NCBI GenBank assembly: GCA_964610905.1
Contig: CAZSYT010000123.1
Location: forward strand, 1-6,409
Length of the DNA stretch: 6,409 nucleotides
Direction of reading: 5' to 3'
Source: JAJZJT01 sp964610905
GTDB lineage: Bacteria; Actinomycetota; Acidimicrobiia; Acidimicrobiales; RAAP-2
Shown: in pieces, positions 5,895 through 6,409 of the stretch
Layout of the letters: each line of letters opens with the position of its first letter
Position numbering within the stretch: the first letter of the stretch is position 1
Notes under the pieces: generated by a model
What the model was told of the DNA's origin: nothing
Databases searched by the model: none
What the model saw: only the letters and a program-made list of their open reading frames with translations
Translations under genes and position numbers: made by a program

Positions 5895-5900
5895 ACCCTA
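5895..5900 (-). promoter_or_regulatory. Probable -10 box of the carbonic-anhydrase-like gene (leaderless)
   Basis: TAGGGT on the minus strand fits TANNNT and is followed by TTGGCC (6 nt) and then ATG at 5888, which puts the transcript start at the ATG. The AGGG inside it could instead act as a weak ribosome-binding site (7-nt spacing). No clear -35 is seen. Confidence 0.4.
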
Positions 5901-6011
5901 GGTGGGAGGTCGCCGGTGCCGCCTGGCTGCCCCGCCGGACAACGCCCTCCCAACACTGCTGACCCGTCCTTCAGCGTGCCCGTACGACCGCCGACGCCCT
6001 TGGTGGGCAAG

Positions 6012-6039
6012 TCCCGCTCGGCCGGAGAACCGAGCGGGA
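6012..6039 (+). other. Perfect 10-bp stem-loop just before the secreted-protein start
   Basis: TCCCGCTCGG (6012-6021) and CCGAGCGGGA (6030-6039) pair perfectly around an 8-nt loop CCGGAGAA. A weaker hairpin GCCC/GGGC (5996-5999 / 6005-6008) lies directly upstream. The stem ends 3 nt before the GGGAG ribosome-binding site of the plus-strand gene, and CTCCCA at 5947-5952 could pair with TGGGAG (6042-6047). A leader element controlling translation is possible. I could not match it to a known riboswitch class. A weak plus-strand promoter, CTGACC (5959-5964) with 18-nt spacing to TACGAC (5983-5988), is conceivable. The 166-bp spacer 5889-6054 holds nothing else I recognise. Confidence 0.45.
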
Positions 6040-6054
6040 AGTGGGAGAGACGTG

Positions 6055-6409
6055 GTGCACGGCAACCTGACGGGGCGCCGGGCCGGTCCGGCGGGCCGGC
6101 CGTGGAGGGGCGGGGCTGGTACACAGCGACGAGAGGACTGCCGGCGTTCAAGCGTCGGCTCGGGCACGCGGCCGGCGCACGCGTGGCGCCGACGCGGTCG
6201 GGCCTTCGCCGCCGCCGTCGTGGTCGTCGTGACGATCGGCGCACCGACCGTCCTCGCCGCCCAGCGCGTCGCCGTCGCCCAGGGCTCCTCGGCTGGGCCG
6301 TCGGCGAGCCGGCCCATGGTGCCTGCCCTCCCTGTCGGGGCGGTGCTCACCAGCGCGCCCACCCCCCGCGTCTTCACCCCGCCGTCGTCGATCGCCGCCG
6401 ACTGCTCGG
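6055..6409 (+). CDS. Probable secreted protein, N-terminal part (cut by window edge)
   Basis: An open frame of 118 codons runs off the right edge. An Arg-rich N-terminal region (ending WRRRGR) precedes a hydrophobic segment FAAAVVVVVTIGAPTVLAA (51-69) and possible signal-peptidase sites (VLA before AQ, or AVA at 73-75 before QG). A Ser/Pro/Ala-rich linker follows, with a start of a domain at PPSSIAADCS. This is the layout of an exported or membrane-anchored protein. The pre-hydrophobic region of about 50 residues is long for a signal peptide. No strict twin-arginine motif is present. GTG at 6055 is preferred because GGGAG (6043-6047) lies 7 nt upstream; the adjacent GTG at 6052 is possible. 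The IAADCS ending vaguely recalls actinobacterial secreted beta-helix proteins, but too little is visible to name a function. Confidence 0.55.
   Translation, partial: MHGNLTGRRAGPAGRPWRGGAGTQRREDCRRSSVGSGTRPAHAWRRRGRAFAAAVVVVVTIGAPTVLAAQRVAVAQGSSAGPSASRPMVPALPVGAVLTSAPTPRVFTPPSSIAADCS

Noticed and set aside
5941..6054. Known c-di-AMP, c-di-GMP, SAM or cobalamin riboswitch, or a tRNA, at the 10-bp hairpin
   Set aside because: I compared it by eye with remembered core motifs of these classes and found only short chance matches such as GGCAACC. No T-loop or cloverleaf is present.
6081..6101. GGCCGG/CCGGCC inverted repeat
   Set aside because: A short 6-bp repeat in an almost pure G/C stretch inside the likely coding region, expected by composition.
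5898..6377. Minus-strand open frames at the right end
   Set aside because: The translation is low-complexity Arg/Ala/Pro. The opposite strand has a ribosome-binding site, a signal-peptide-like segment and an open frame to the edge.

Overview
The window is very GC-rich (visibly above 70 %) and gene-dense. It carries bacterial housekeeping genes with many GTG starts, TANNNT-type -10 boxes and apparently leaderless genes. These traits, a two-subunit glycine dehydrogenase (gcvPA/gcvPB) and a MerR regulator of a kind I associate with the mycobacterial garA/gcv neighbourhood point to a high-GC Actinomycetota, possibly the Acidimicrobiia. The class-level guess is inference only.

Left half, all on the minus strand and read right to left: merR (4512-3961), a small nuclease-fold-like gene (3925-3566), gcvT (3507-2359), gcvPA (2268-922) and gcvPB (925 to beyond the left edge). 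gcvT, gcvPA and gcvPB encode the T-protein and both subunits of the P-protein of the glycine cleavage system, which oxidises glycine to CO2, ammonia and methylene-tetrahydrofolate. gcvH, for the lipoyl carrier protein, is not in the window. gcvPA and gcvPB overlap by 4 bp (GTGA), and a strong stem-loop lies between gcvT and gcvPA.

Middle: merR and a plus-strand DUF2889-like gene (4694-5317) diverge from a 181-bp spacer. It holds a perfect 14-bp palindrome (22 bp with flanks) next to a likely merR -10 box, which suggests an autoregulatory operator. The DUF2889-like gene converges on a minus-strand gamma-carbonic-anhydrase-like hexapeptide protein (5888-5370), with a short hairpin between their stops.

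Right end: a 166-bp divergent spacer with a perfect 10-bp stem-loop leads into a plus-strand gene for a probable secreted protein (from about 6055), cut by the right edge.

No mobile element, CRISPR array, tRNA or rRNA was seen. The region is mainly ordinary core metabolism. The points most worth a second look are the palindrome, the repeated leaderless-promoter geometry, the altered zinc-ligand position in the carbonic-anhydrase-like protein, and the conserved-looking but unassigned nuclease-like and DUF2889-like proteins.
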